Shown: in pieces, positions 24,709-32,317 of the stretch
Numbering within the stretch: position 1 is the first letter of the stretch
Layout: each line of letters begins with the position of its first letter
DNA from: Bacillota bacterium
GTDB taxonomy: Bacteria; Bacillota; Limnochordia; Darwinibacteriales; Darwinibacteriaceae
Assembly (NCBI GenBank): GCA_012520355.1
Contig: JAAYOK010000177.1
Location: 1 to 44,407, forward strand
Direction of reading: 5' to 3'
DNA length: 44,407 nt
Notes under the pieces: generated by a model
The model's database searches: none
What the model was told of the DNA's origin: nothing
What the model saw: the letters and a program-made list of their open reading frames with translations, nothing else
Translations under genes and position numbers: made by a program

Positions 24709-25956
24709 ATGCCCCTGTTCCCCAGGCGAAAACTGGGCTGGCGTACCCTGCGGCTCGGCCATAAAGGTCCAGATGTGGCCCAGCTGCATGCGTTTTTACG
24801 GCGTCAAGGCTATGATCTTGGCGAAGAAACGGATTTTGGTTACTTGACCAAGGATGCAGTCCGGAGATGGCAAAGGGACCATGGCTTGGTGGCAGATGGA
24901 ATTGCCGGCAAGCGCTTTTTTGCCCTAGCCCTAAAAAAAGATGTCCCAGTACTCAGGACAGTCCACGTCGCTTCTCCCCAAGAGACACTGGAGGAGATCG
25001 CCAAGACCTATGGGGTGGGAGTTGAAGCCTTCGGGGCTTCCTTCTCGCAAAAACCGGTTTATCCAGGTCAACACCTGATTTTCTTTGACCGGGAAATCTG
25101 GGGTTTATGTCTGGGAGACCCTGAAGTGAAGACATCTCCAGGTCAGCTCACAGGGCGCATCTGCTCTCAGCATCCAGACACTCCTTGGCCAGAACCCTAC
25201 ATTCTTCGGCCCAGTTTGAACTCAGATGACCTTGTCACCATCCATCAATACCTCCGTACCCATGGGCGGCGCCGGAAGCTCGCTAAGGAGTCGATTCAGT
25301 CCCTCGGGGACGCCCACGGCTTTTATCTCCCCTGGGAAAAGGTGGCTCCTGTTGATGGGAGGCGGTACCTGAAACTCTTAAAGCTCTTGCGCAAAAAACT
25401 CAAGCCTCCAGCTCTCCTTTGGGTAGAACTCGGGCCAAATGTGCCCAGCTGGACACTGCTGGGCGGGGTGGATTATGAAGCAGTCAATAACTTGGTGGAT
25501 CGGGTTGTGCTGCCCCTGCCGCCACCCCCGACGCCAGGGCCCCTCGCCTGCCAGAAAGACGCAGAGGAGCTGGTTGATTCCCTCTTGCCTACCATTCATT
25601 CCTGGAAAATCCTCTTAAAGATACCCGTCTACGCCCTAGAGTGGGAGCAAGATTTAGAAGGGGAGAATGTGGTGCGGCGTCTGCCCTATCAAACGGCCCT
25701 TTCTAGGGCTTATCGCCATGGAGCGCGCCTTTCCCAGGATGAGGGAGGTTTTCCCTATTATTCTTACAAAAAGCGAGATAGGAACTATCAGATTTGGCTT
25801 CCTCACCATGGCTTGCTGGAGGAAATGGCCTTTGTAGCCAACCGACACAATCTAGCGGGTCTAGTCTTGGACTCTCTAGGCCTTGAGGATCCGCGGATCT
25901 GGCAGATACTTACCAGATACTTTAGGATCGCTTCTTTGAATAATTCACAGGAATAG
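24709..25956 (+). CDS. Peptidoglycan-binding/LysM protein with a degenerate GH18 (YaaH-like) domain
   Basis: The 415 residues have a PG_binding_1 domain (about 15-65, LRLGHKGPDVAQLHAFLRRQ and DAVRRWQRDHGL), a LysM-like domain (about 80-125) and a C-terminal TIM-barrel-like domain. The last aligns with YaaH-type spore glycoside hydrolases: VDRVVLPLPPPP, KILLKIPVYALEW, GGFPYYSYKK and LAGLVLDSLGLEDPRIWQIL. At the DGxNxDxE active-site position it reads HGFYLPWE (residues 203-210): E210 stays, but both aspartates are replaced. There is no signal peptide, as in many spore-coat hydrolases. AAAGGAGGTGG supports ATG 24709. It may bind cortex or coat rather than cleave. Confidence 0.75.
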   Translation: MPLFPRRKLGWRTLRLGHKGPDVAQLHAFLRRQGYDLGEETDFGYLTKDAVRRWQRDHGLVADGIAGKRFFALALKKDVPVLRTVHVASPQETLEEIAKTYGVGVEAFGASFSQKPVYPGQHLIFFDREIWGLCLGDPEVKTSPGQLTGRICSQHPDTPWPEPYILRPSLNSDDLVTIHQYLRTHGRRRKLAKESIQSLGDAHGFYLPWEKVAPVDGRRYLKLLKLLRKKLKPPALLWVELGPNVPSWTLLGGVDYEAVNNLVDRVVLPLPPPPTPGPLACQKDAEELVDSLLPTIHSWKILLKIPVYALEWEQDLEGENVVRRLPYQTALSRAYRHGARLSQDEGGFPYYSYKKRDRNYQIWLPHHGLLEEMAFVANRHNLAGLVLDSLGLEDPRIWQILTRYFRIASLNNSQE

Positions 25957-26026
25957 ACATGTTTTGTCTGCCTTTTTCATAGGTATTAGGGAAACAACCA
26001 AGTTTATGGCAAAAAGGGGGAGAGAG

Positions 26027-27610
26027 ATGAGCCTAAGTGTGAAAGAAAGCCGCCTTGTTGCGGTAAATCGTGTGGGGGAAAACACGCTTCAAACCGTCCT
26101 CCAGGGTAAGGTAGAACTGCCCGGCACCGCAGCTCCCGTAGAGAGAATCGTTTGGGTGAAGGGTACGCCGAAATTGCAGATGCTCACCACCGACCAGGAT
26201 CGTGTCTATGTCCAAGGAGTGGTGGATCTCACCATGGTCTACGTGCCTGAAACCTTAGAAGACGAGCCAGCAGGACTAAAGCGGGTGGAATGGCCTGGTG
26301 CCCTCCCCTTTGACACGCATGTAGAGGTGATTGGGGCCGAACCAGACATGCAAGCTGAGGTGGAAATGAACATCCTGGCCTGCGAATGGGATCTCACTGG
26401 AGGGCAATACTCGCTCGATGTGGATTTGATCCTGGCAATTCGGGCCCGGGTGGAACAAGTCCGTGAATATCAGGTGATCCGGGATGTGAACATGGCCCAA
26501 GGTGTAAAGCTCATGACCGATGGAGTGATGCTACATCCAGTTACCAGGGCTCTGGAACTGACGGTGAACAAGGAAATCACGGGCATGCTTGAATTCGCCC
26601 AAGATGGGGAGGCGCCTGTAAATACCATTTTACAGCTGACCTCTGGGGTACGGCTGCAAGAAACCGAGATCAGCCAAGGTAAGCTTGTGGTAAAGGGTGC
26701 TATTGCGTTGGATGTCCTTTATGAAAGGCAGGACTTAACTGTAGCTCTGAGGAGCTTTCCCCAGGCCTTGCCTGTGGAGCTGGTTTTCGAAGACGCCAAC
26801 ATCGCATCTGGCATGGAGCTCGTTCCCAAGCTTCGTCTGGATAGTGAGAGTTATGTCATCAATGATGGTCAAGGTGTGCGGGTGGAAATCCATCTCCAAG
26901 GAGAGCTACTCCTGCGCCAAGCACAAGCCGTTCAGGTCCTTACGGATGTTTCCGCATCAGGAAGCCAGGTGGAAGTCCGCAAAGAGTTGGTGGCTGTAGA
27001 CAGTGTTGTTCAGAAAAAGGAACAACAGCTGGTGGCACGGGGACTCGTGGAGTTGACCCAGGCTTTACCACCCATAGGGGAGATCGTAGTTTCCACAGGA
27101 GCTGCCTATCTCACAGACTATGAGGTGGAAAACGATAAGCTTACAGTCGAAGGGGTTATTGATGTGGAGCTGATGTACTTAGCCCACTCCGAAGAAGATA
27201 CCAAGCCCCTTTTTCGAGGGATGTTCCCCGAAGTGATACCCTTCCGGCAAACACTGGCCCTCCCTGGGGTGGAGCTTGGCATGCAGCCCCGGATTGCAAT
27301 TGAGGTCCTATCGGTCAAACCGGATTTAATCAATCGGGAGACGATGGAAGCCGCCGTCACTCTGCGCTTCCTAGTGGATGTGGTAGAATATCTCGAACTC
27401 GATGTAGTAGTTGAAGCTGTGGCCGTAGAAGCTCCAGAGGAAGCTCCTCCTACCCTACGATACATCTTCGTCCAGAGTGATGATACGATCTGGAAACTAT
27501 CCCGTATGTACCATACCACAGAGGAGGCCATCATCGGGGCCAATCCTAGTTTGCAGGAGGATCCTCCCAACATAGGAGCGGGCATGCGGCTTTACATTCC
27601 CCGGCCTTAG
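26027..27610 (+). CDS. SPOCS (DUF3794) and LysM domain protein, SipL-like spore envelope protein
   Basis: The 527 residues contain repeated SPOCS/DUF3794-type beta domains: KVELPGTAAPVERIVWVKGT, QGVVDLTMVYV, KGAIALDVLYE and EGVIDVELMYL mark successive units. A C-terminal LysM domain fills the last ~50 residues (YIFVQSDDTIWKLSRMYHT and NIGAGMRLYIP). This architecture matches clostridial SipL, whose LysM domain binds SpoIVA during coat assembly. Its position close to ispE is also seen in other spore formers. ATG 26027 follows GGGGGAGAG; a start 63 bases earlier adds a non-homologous stretch. It is probably expressed in the mother cell, though I see no clear sigma-E promoter. Confidence 0.85.
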   Translation: MSLSVKESRLVAVNRVGENTLQTVLQGKVELPGTAAPVERIVWVKGTPKLQMLTTDQDRVYVQGVVDLTMVYVPETLEDEPAGLKRVEWPGALPFDTHVEVIGAEPDMQAEVEMNILACEWDLTGGQYSLDVDLILAIRARVEQVREYQVIRDVNMAQGVKLMTDGVMLHPVTRALELTVNKEITGMLEFAQDGEAPVNTILQLTSGVRLQETEISQGKLVVKGAIALDVLYERQDLTVALRSFPQALPVELVFEDANIASGMELVPKLRLDSESYVINDGQGVRVEIHLQGELLLRQAQAVQVLTDVSASGSQVEVRKELVAVDSVVQKKEQQLVARGLVELTQALPPIGEIVVSTGAAYLTDYEVENDKLTVEGVIDVELMYLAHSEEDTKPLFRGMFPEVIPFRQTLALPGVELGMQPRIAIEVLSVKPDLINRETMEAAVTLRFLVDVVEYLELDVVVEAVAVEAPEEAPPTLRYIFVQSDDTIWKLSRMYHTTEEAIIGANPSLQEDPPNIGAGMRLYIPRP

Positions 27611-27626
27611 TTCATTTCATGCAAGC

Positions 27627-27661
27627 ACTGTGCCCTCGGCATTGTTCGCTGAGGGCACAGT
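27627..27661. repeat. Perfect 11-bp inverted repeat after the SPOCS gene
   Basis: ACTGTGCCCTC (27627-27637) pairs perfectly with GAGGGCACAGT (27651-27661) around a 13-base loop. It would form a stable RNA hairpin, but no T-run follows on either strand. It may be an atypical terminator, an mRNA-stabilising structure or a protein-binding site. Confidence 0.6.
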
Positions 27662-27703
27662 TGGGCATAATACCCTGGACAAATAGGAAAGGGGTACCCA
27701 TCT

Positions 27704-28135
27704 ATGCTTGCACTAGTTTTGGCCGCTCTATCCGGTATCTTTATGGCTTTGCAAGGCTCCCTAAACACCGCCCTGGCGAAAACTGTGGGGCTCTTGGAAG
27801 GAACCTTCATCGTTCACTTAATAGGAGCCCTTACGACCTTGCTCCTTTTGCTACTTGGCTTAGGTCAGGGTAACTTGGCGAATTATTCCAAAGCACCTTG
27901 GTACACCTACCTAGGTGGGGTACTAAGTGTAGCCATCATCTACCTTGTGGTTTCGGCCATCTCCAAACTGGGAGTGGCCCCAGCCACCACAGCGATCATT
28001 GTGGGGCAGGTCTTCACAGCAGCTTTGGTCGATCACTTGGGCTGGTTTGGCTTGGAGTCCATACCCTTTAGCCTCGGGAAGGCTCTGGGGATTGCTCTCA
28101 TGGCAGGTGGTGCTTGGTTACTTTTGTCCCGCTGA
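27704..28135 (+). CDS. YdcZ-like (DUF606) DMT-superfamily membrane protein
   Basis: The 143 residues form about five membrane helices. They match the short DMT-family YdcZ/DUF606 group: MLALVLAALSGIFMALQGSL with LNTALAKTVG, GGVLSVAIIYLVVSAISKLG, GVAPATTAIIVGQVFTAALV and the terminal GIALMAGGAWLL. Such half-length transporters usually work as pairs or dimers; the substrate is unknown. AAAGGGG precedes the ATG. A perfect inverted repeat upstream separates it from the SPOCS gene, and ispE follows after a hairpin-containing spacer. Confidence 0.8.
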   Translation: MLALVLAALSGIFMALQGSLNTALAKTVGLLEGTFIVHLIGALTTLLLLLLGLGQGNLANYSKAPWYTYLGGVLSVAIIYLVVSAISKLGVAPATTAIIVGQVFTAALVDHLGWFGLESIPFSLGKALGIALMAGGAWLLLSR

Positions 28136-28149
28136 AGACAGAAGGAATT

Positions 28150-28188
28150 TCCCCCTTTGTGCGGAAATAGAGGAAAGATAAAGGGGGA
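28150..28188 (+). promoter_or_regulatory. Hairpin that would sequester the ispE ribosome-binding site
   Basis: TCCCCCTTT (28150-28158) pairs perfectly with AAAGGGGGA (28180-28188) across a 21-base loop. The right arm is the ispE Shine-Dalgarno sequence, so the stem would block initiation unless opened, for instance by ribosomes finishing the upstream gene 15 bases earlier or by an unknown factor. Confidence 0.55.
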
Positions 28189-28193
28189 TGGCC

Positions 28194-29117
28194 ATGCAGA
28201 TGCAGGCACTACATGCAGTGGACAAGATCACCGTCAAGGCCAATGGCAAGGTGAATCTGACCTTAGATATCCAAGGACGTCGAGCCGATGGTTATCATCT
28301 TTTGCGCAGTGTGATGCAGTCGATCTCCCTTACGGATACTGTGACCCTGGTGAGAAAACCTCAAGGACAAGGAATTTCTCTGCGCTGTGATCTTCCCTAC
28401 CTACCCCAGGATGAGGGCAATCTTTGTTGGCGCGCCGCCAAGGCCTTTCAAGATAAGCTCGGGCTGAAAGATCTTGCCGTGGACATTGATCTACGTAAGG
28501 AAATCCCTGTAGGTTCTGGTTTAGGCGGCGGAAGCACTGATGCAGCCGCTGTTCTTTATGGCCTAAACATACTTTATCGAGGGGGCCTCAGCTTAGCTGA
28601 GCTTCAGACAATTGGCGAGACCATCGGTGCCGATGTTCCCTTCTGTCTCCAAGGAGGAACCTGTCTCGTAGAGGGGATTGGTGAGCAAGTGACTCCCATT
28701 CGTCCCTTTCCAAACTTTACCATGGCCCTTGTCAGGCCAGATGTTCCAGTCTCAACTGCAGAGGTGTACCGTAGACTGGATAAGGCAAGTTACGGAGGGA
28801 ACTCCACTTGGCGACTTCTGGACTATCTTTCAGATCAGACAGATGAGTCCTTAGATCAGATTTTGGCAAATGCATTAGAATCGGTCACGTTAGACCTTGT
28901 GCCTGAAGTTCGTCTCTGGCAAGAGCGGCTCTTAGAATGGGGCGCCATGGCTAGTCGTATGAGTGGTAGTGGCCCCACTGTATTCGGCCTTTTTGCTCAG
29001 GAGCAAGAGGCCATGGATTTTCAGGCTCGCTTTCAGAGAGAAGCCCAGGTATTTATAGTTCATCTACCAGAACAAGGGGTTTATGTGCCCGAGGCGAACG
29101 GAGGAGACCAATTGTGA
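28194..29117 (+). CDS. ispE: 4-diphosphocytidyl-2-C-methyl-D-erythritol kinase
   Basis: IspE is the GHMP kinase of the MEP isoprenoid pathway, phosphorylating CDP-ME at the 2-hydroxyl. The 307 residues have KANGKVNLTLDIQGRRADGY (catalytic lysine K19), the ATP-binding SGLGGGSTDAAAVLYGL with D116, and C-terminal MSGSGPTVFGLF. ATG 28194 lies six bases after the G-rich ribosome site; ATG 28188 overlaps that site. In B. subtilis ispE also lies between veg and purR. A nucleotidyltransferase follows with overlapping stop and start (TGATG), implying coupling. Confidence 0.95.
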   Translation: MQMQALHAVDKITVKANGKVNLTLDIQGRRADGYHLLRSVMQSISLTDTVTLVRKPQGQGISLRCDLPYLPQDEGNLCWRAAKAFQDKLGLKDLAVDIDLRKEIPVGSGLGGGSTDAAAVLYGLNILYRGGLSLAELQTIGETIGADVPFCLQGGTCLVEGIGEQVTPIRPFPNFTMALVRPDVPVSTAEVYRRLDKASYGGNSTWRLLDYLSDQTDESLDQILANALESVTLDLVPEVRLWQERLLEWGAMASRMSGSGPTVFGLFAQEQEAMDFQARFQREAQVFIVHLPEQGVYVPEANGGDQL

Positions 29118-29884
29118 TGAAAGTGGACGCCGTAGTATTAGCGGGAGCCCCCAATCGCGGCCAGCTACAAGATGCACGACCGGAAAAGTGGGAAGCGGAG
29201 ATTCCCATTCACGGTAAACCCATGGTCAATTACGTCATTGAGGCTCTGCAAAGTTCCTCTCGTATTGCCGATATTGTTGTGGTAGCCCCCCGGGACATTA
29301 AACATCTCTTAACCCCGAAGGTGCGTTGGACTGAAGCGGGAGACACTTTGGGTGAGAATGTTTTTCGGGCCATGGATGTCTTGGAGAAAAAGAACAAGGT
29401 ACTTTTTGTCACCTCTGATATCCCCTTTATTCACGCTGAAGCCATCGATGATTTTATTGATCGTTGTGTGGAGCTTGCAGGAGATATTTATTACCCGCTG
29501 ATCTCAAAGGAAACTAGTGAGCAGCACTACCCCGAAACGGTTCGAACCTATTTCACCGTGAAAGAAGGGGTTTTCACTGGGGGCAATATTTTGCTTGCCC
29601 ATCCCCAGGCGATCCTTAATTCCCGTTGGATTGTGGACGAGGTTGTCACCAGGCGAAAAAAACCATGGAAACTCGTGCAAATGCTGGGGTTCTTCTTTAT
29701 TCTGAAGTTTATCACGAAGCAGCTCTCTCTAGGCGAGTTAGAGCGACGGGCCAGTGAAATTCTAGGCCATAGCGGTATTGCAATTATATCTCCCTATCCT
29801 GAATTAAGCACCGATATCGATAAACCGAGCGATCTTAGGTTAGCCGAAACAACCATTGTCCCAGTGCAAGACAAGGAGGCTTAG
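29117..29884 (+). CDS. MobA-like NTP transferase family protein
   Basis: The 255-residue protein has a Rossmann-like GT-A nucleotidyltransferase fold. VDAVVLAGAPNRG is at the N-terminus, where the usual GGxGxRM loop is modified. IPIHGKPMVNYVIEAL follows, then the metal-binding strand VLFVTSDIPFIHAEAIDDFI. A C-terminal hydrophobic stretch (WKLVQMLGFFFILKFITKQL) could touch the membrane. The substrate is unknown; similar genes sit between ispE and purR in several Bacillota. Its ATG overlaps the ispE stop, with GGAGGAGA inside ispE. A sugar or polyol nucleotide product is plausible but not shown. Confidence 0.75.
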   Translation: MKVDAVVLAGAPNRGQLQDARPEKWEAEIPIHGKPMVNYVIEALQSSSRIADIVVVAPRDIKHLLTPKVRWTEAGDTLGENVFRAMDVLEKKNKVLFVTSDIPFIHAEAIDDFIDRCVELAGDIYYPLISKETSEQHYPETVRTYFTVKEGVFTGGNILLAHPQAILNSRWIVDEVVTRRKKPWKLVQMLGFFFILKFITKQLSLGELERRASEILGHSGIAIISPYPELSTDIDKPSDLRLAETTIVPVQDKEA

Positions 29885-29885
29885 T

Positions 29886-30695
29886 ATGAGGCGAGCACAT
29901 CGTATTGCTGCCATCACGAAAACCTTAGTAGAAAGGCCCTACCATATCTTTGGGGTAGGCGAATTCGTTGATCTTTTTGGCGTCGCTCGCTCCACATTAT
30001 CCGAGGATTTGGCCATCATTCGTACCACCTGTGAGACTTTGGAGATGGGTAGAGTGGAGACCATTCCTGGCGCAGTGGGTGGAGTTCGTTACCTTCCCTT
30101 TCTGACCAAGGAACAAATTCTCTCCCATGTGGAGGAAATTTGCCAACGCCTGAGAGAACCCCAGCGTATCTTAACCGGCGGTTTTCTTTATATGGAGGAT
30201 CTGACCTTTTCCCCGGAATTACTGCGACCAGTAGGCTCCATTTTCGCCACAGCCTTTGCAAGCGTAGCAGCGGAATATGTGGTTACGGTGGAAACTGCAG
30301 GTATACCTGTTGCTCTCCAGGTGGCCCAAGCTTTGGATCTTCCCCTGGTGGTGGTACGGAGGCAGAGTCGACCCACGGAGGGTCCGGTTCTGACCATGAA
30401 CTTCGTCTCTGGTTCGAGACAAATTGAGACCATGGCCCTTTCGCGGCGAGCATTACCCCAGGGAAGCAAAGTACTTCTGATTGACGACTTTATGAAGGCT
30501 GGCGGTACACTTAGGGGTCTCAGCGATTTGATGGGTGAGTTTGAGTGCCAGGTGGTGGGGAAGGGCGTACTGATCGAAAGCAGTTGGCCTGAGGAGAAAC
30601 TCATTGAAGAACACCTCTCTTTGGTCCACTTAGAAGAAGTGGATGTGAAAGAACAACGAGTTGTGGTTCGACCGGCTGACTGGATTACAGCATAA
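29886..30695 (+). CDS. purR: Purine operon repressor
   Basis: B. subtilis-type PurR represses purine genes, and PRPP releases it from DNA. The 269 residues have an N-terminal winged helix (RRAHRIAAITKTLVERPYHI and FVDLFGVARSTLSEDLAII) and a phosphoribosyltransferase-like C-terminal domain with the PRPP motif VLLIDDFMKAGGTL (about 196-209). ATG 29886 follows AAGGAGG at ideal spacing; an in-frame GTG ten codons earlier lies inside the preceding gene. A terminator follows. In B. subtilis ridA and spoVG come next; here they are replaced by a nuclease-like gene. Confidence 0.94.
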   Translation: MRRAHRIAAITKTLVERPYHIFGVGEFVDLFGVARSTLSEDLAIIRTTCETLEMGRVETIPGAVGGVRYLPFLTKEQILSHVEEICQRLREPQRILTGGFLYMEDLTFSPELLRPVGSIFATAFASVAAEYVVTVETAGIPVALQVAQALDLPLVVVRRQSRPTEGPVLTMNFVSGSRQIETMALSRRALPQGSKVLLIDDFMKAGGTLRGLSDLMGEFECQVVGKGVLIESSWPEEKLIEEHLSLVHLEEVDVKEQRVVVRPADWITA

Positions 30696-30697
30696 AG

Positions 30698-30727
30698 GGC
30701 TCCGCCGTTTGGGCGGAGTCTTTCTTT
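30698..30727 (+). terminator. Intrinsic terminator after purR
   Basis: GGCTCCGCC (30698-30706) pairs with GGCGGAGTC (30712-30720), with one G-T pair at the base, around a five-base loop. TTTCTTT follows. Confidence 0.88.
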
Positions 30728-30731
30728 GGTG

Positions 30732-31250
30732 ATGGAGGTGATGGGAATCCGAGAGGATTACGGCTTGCTCACAGAGCAAAGAGTCTTACATGAACTGAAA
30801 AAACGCCACCTTCCTTGCCGGCACCGTTGCCACATTGATGACCTAGAAGTCGATATTTTAGTGGGCGAACGCATCTGTGTCGAGGTTGATGGTTACTACC
30901 ATGCCCTAAAAGGGAAAATTTCCCGGGATGCTGCCAAGGAACGATCCTTAGAAGCACAGGGCTATGTAGTGCTGCGGATCACCGGAAGCGATGCCAAGCA
31001 GCGCCGTAAGTTGAGGGAGTTTGCCGATCATGTGGAAAAGCTCTATCGCGACGAAACACGGCAACAAGCAGCGAAACCAGATGCTCCCCTGACCACGAAT
31101 ATTCCCGGCGAAGCGCTGGCACAACTAAGAGTACAGCTGGAACAAGACAAGGTTAAGAAGGAAAAAAAGGCGCCGGAGCAAAAGAAACTCACAGATGAGG
31201 AACTCTTTCGAAAAGCTATAGATGATCTTTTAAAACGAGGAAGGAAGTAA
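30732..31250 (+). CDS. DUF559-type, PD-(D/E)XK nuclease-like protein
   Basis: The 172-residue protein has a nuclease-like core: LLTEQRVLHELKKRHLPCRH, IDDLEVDILVGERICVEVDG (D41, E51, D53) and LEAQGYVVLRITGSDAKQRR. The D-x(n)-E-x-D pattern with a following helix and GYxVLRI strand is typical of DUF559/Vsr-like endonuclease folds. The C-terminal third is highly charged (KVKKEKKAPEQKKL) and probably disordered. Its biological role is unknown. The start is uncertain: GGAGGTG lies directly against ATG 30741, so ATG 30732 or GTG 30729 may be used instead. It sits between the purR terminator and glmU. Confidence 0.65.
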   Translation: MEVMGIREDYGLLTEQRVLHELKKRHLPCRHRCHIDDLEVDILVGERICVEVDGYYHALKGKISRDAAKERSLEAQGYVVLRITGSDAKQRRKLREFADHVEKLYRDETRQQAAKPDAPLTTNIPGEALAQLRVQLEQDKVKKEKKAPEQKKLTDEELFRKAIDDLLKRGRK

Positions 31251-31295
31251 ACTAGTCTTCTCGAAGTGCTTAGTGAGATGATGGGGGGGAAAACG

Positions 31296-32297
31296 ATGGG
31301 AAAAGCAGCAGCGATTGTCCTAGCGGCTGGTCAAGGATCGAGGATGCAGTCGAGCAAGGCCAAAGTTCTTCATAAGGTCGCTGGCCTGGAGATGGTCAAT
31401 CACGCAGTCCGCAGTGTCCAGCTCGCCTCCTTCCAAGAGATTATTGTCGTGGTGGGTTACCAGGGAGATAAAGTTGCGGAGGCCTTAGAGGGAGTCACTC
31501 TGGCCTGGCAAGAGGAACAATTAGGCACCGGTCACGCCGTGGATCAATGCCGGGAGATACTTCAGGATTTTGATGGACCTGTCTTGGTCACCTATGGAGA
31601 CACACCCCTGTTTCGCAGTGCTACCTTCCAGGAGCTTGTAGAGTACCATAACCAAAATGGATCGGTGGCTACGATTTTGACAGCCCTTTTTGATGATCCC
31701 AGCGGTTACGGACGCATTCTACGCAGCGATGATGGTCATGTTCTCGGCGTTGTGGAACATAAAGACGCAAGTTTAGAGCAGCGGGAGATTCGCGAAATTA
31801 ATACGGGGACCTATTGCTTCGATAGCAAGGTACTATTTCATTATCTAGCCCAGATTACACCAGAAAATGCCCAGGCAGAATACTATTTGCCCGATGTACT
31901 GCCCCTAATGCTCAAGGATGGTCACAAGATCGGAGGCTTTGTCTTGGGAGATCCAGCGGAAAGTATGGGTATTAATGACCGCATTCAGCTGGGCATGGCC
32001 GAAGCCATCTTACGTGATCGGATTTGTGCTCACTGGCAAAGGGTGGGCGTGACAATTATGGATCCCAAAACCACCTGGATTGAATGGGACTGCCAGATTG
32101 GCCAAGATACGGTAATCTATCCAGGGTGCTTCATTCAAAAAGGAACGATCATTGGAGAAGACTGCCGGATAGGACCAAATTGCCGTTTGGAACAGGCGCA
32201 AATTGGAGATGGGGTAACACTGGAACAAGTGATTATTTCGGGCAGGGTGGTGACCAAAGGAGAGAAGATTGCACCGTTTTCATCGATGACCAAGTAA
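31296..32297 (+). CDS. glmU: GlmU-type UDP-N-acetylglucosamine pyrophosphorylase lacking the acetyltransferase half
   Basis: The N-terminal uridylyltransferase domain (about 1-228) is complete: IVLAAGQGSRMQSSKAKVLH, EEQLGTGHAVDQC, TYGDTPLF and INTGTYCFDSKVLF. A left-handed beta-helix follows (WIEWDCQIGQDTVIYPGCFI, GEDCRIGPNCRLEQAQIGD) but stops at residue 333 within the segment that normally continues GPFxxLRPG. Full-length GlmU is about 450-460 residues; the missing part holds the acetyl-CoA site and catalytic histidine. prs starts 20 bases later with no trace of the remainder. The product should make UDP-GlcNAc from GlcNAc-1-P but not acetylate GlcN-1-P. Confidence 0.88.
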   Translation: MGKAAAIVLAAGQGSRMQSSKAKVLHKVAGLEMVNHAVRSVQLASFQEIIVVVGYQGDKVAEALEGVTLAWQEEQLGTGHAVDQCREILQDFDGPVLVTYGDTPLFRSATFQELVEYHNQNGSVATILTALFDDPSGYGRILRSDDGHVLGVVEHKDASLEQREIREINTGTYCFDSKVLFHYLAQITPENAQAEYYLPDVLPLMLKDGHKIGGFVLGDPAESMGINDRIQLGMAEAILRDRICAHWQRVGVTIMDPKTTWIEWDCQIGQDTVIYPGCFIQKGTIIGEDCRIGPNCRLEQAQIGDGVTLEQVIISGRVVTKGEKIAPFSSMTK

Positions 32298-32317
32298 AAT
32301 GGAGGGTATAGAGCCAA

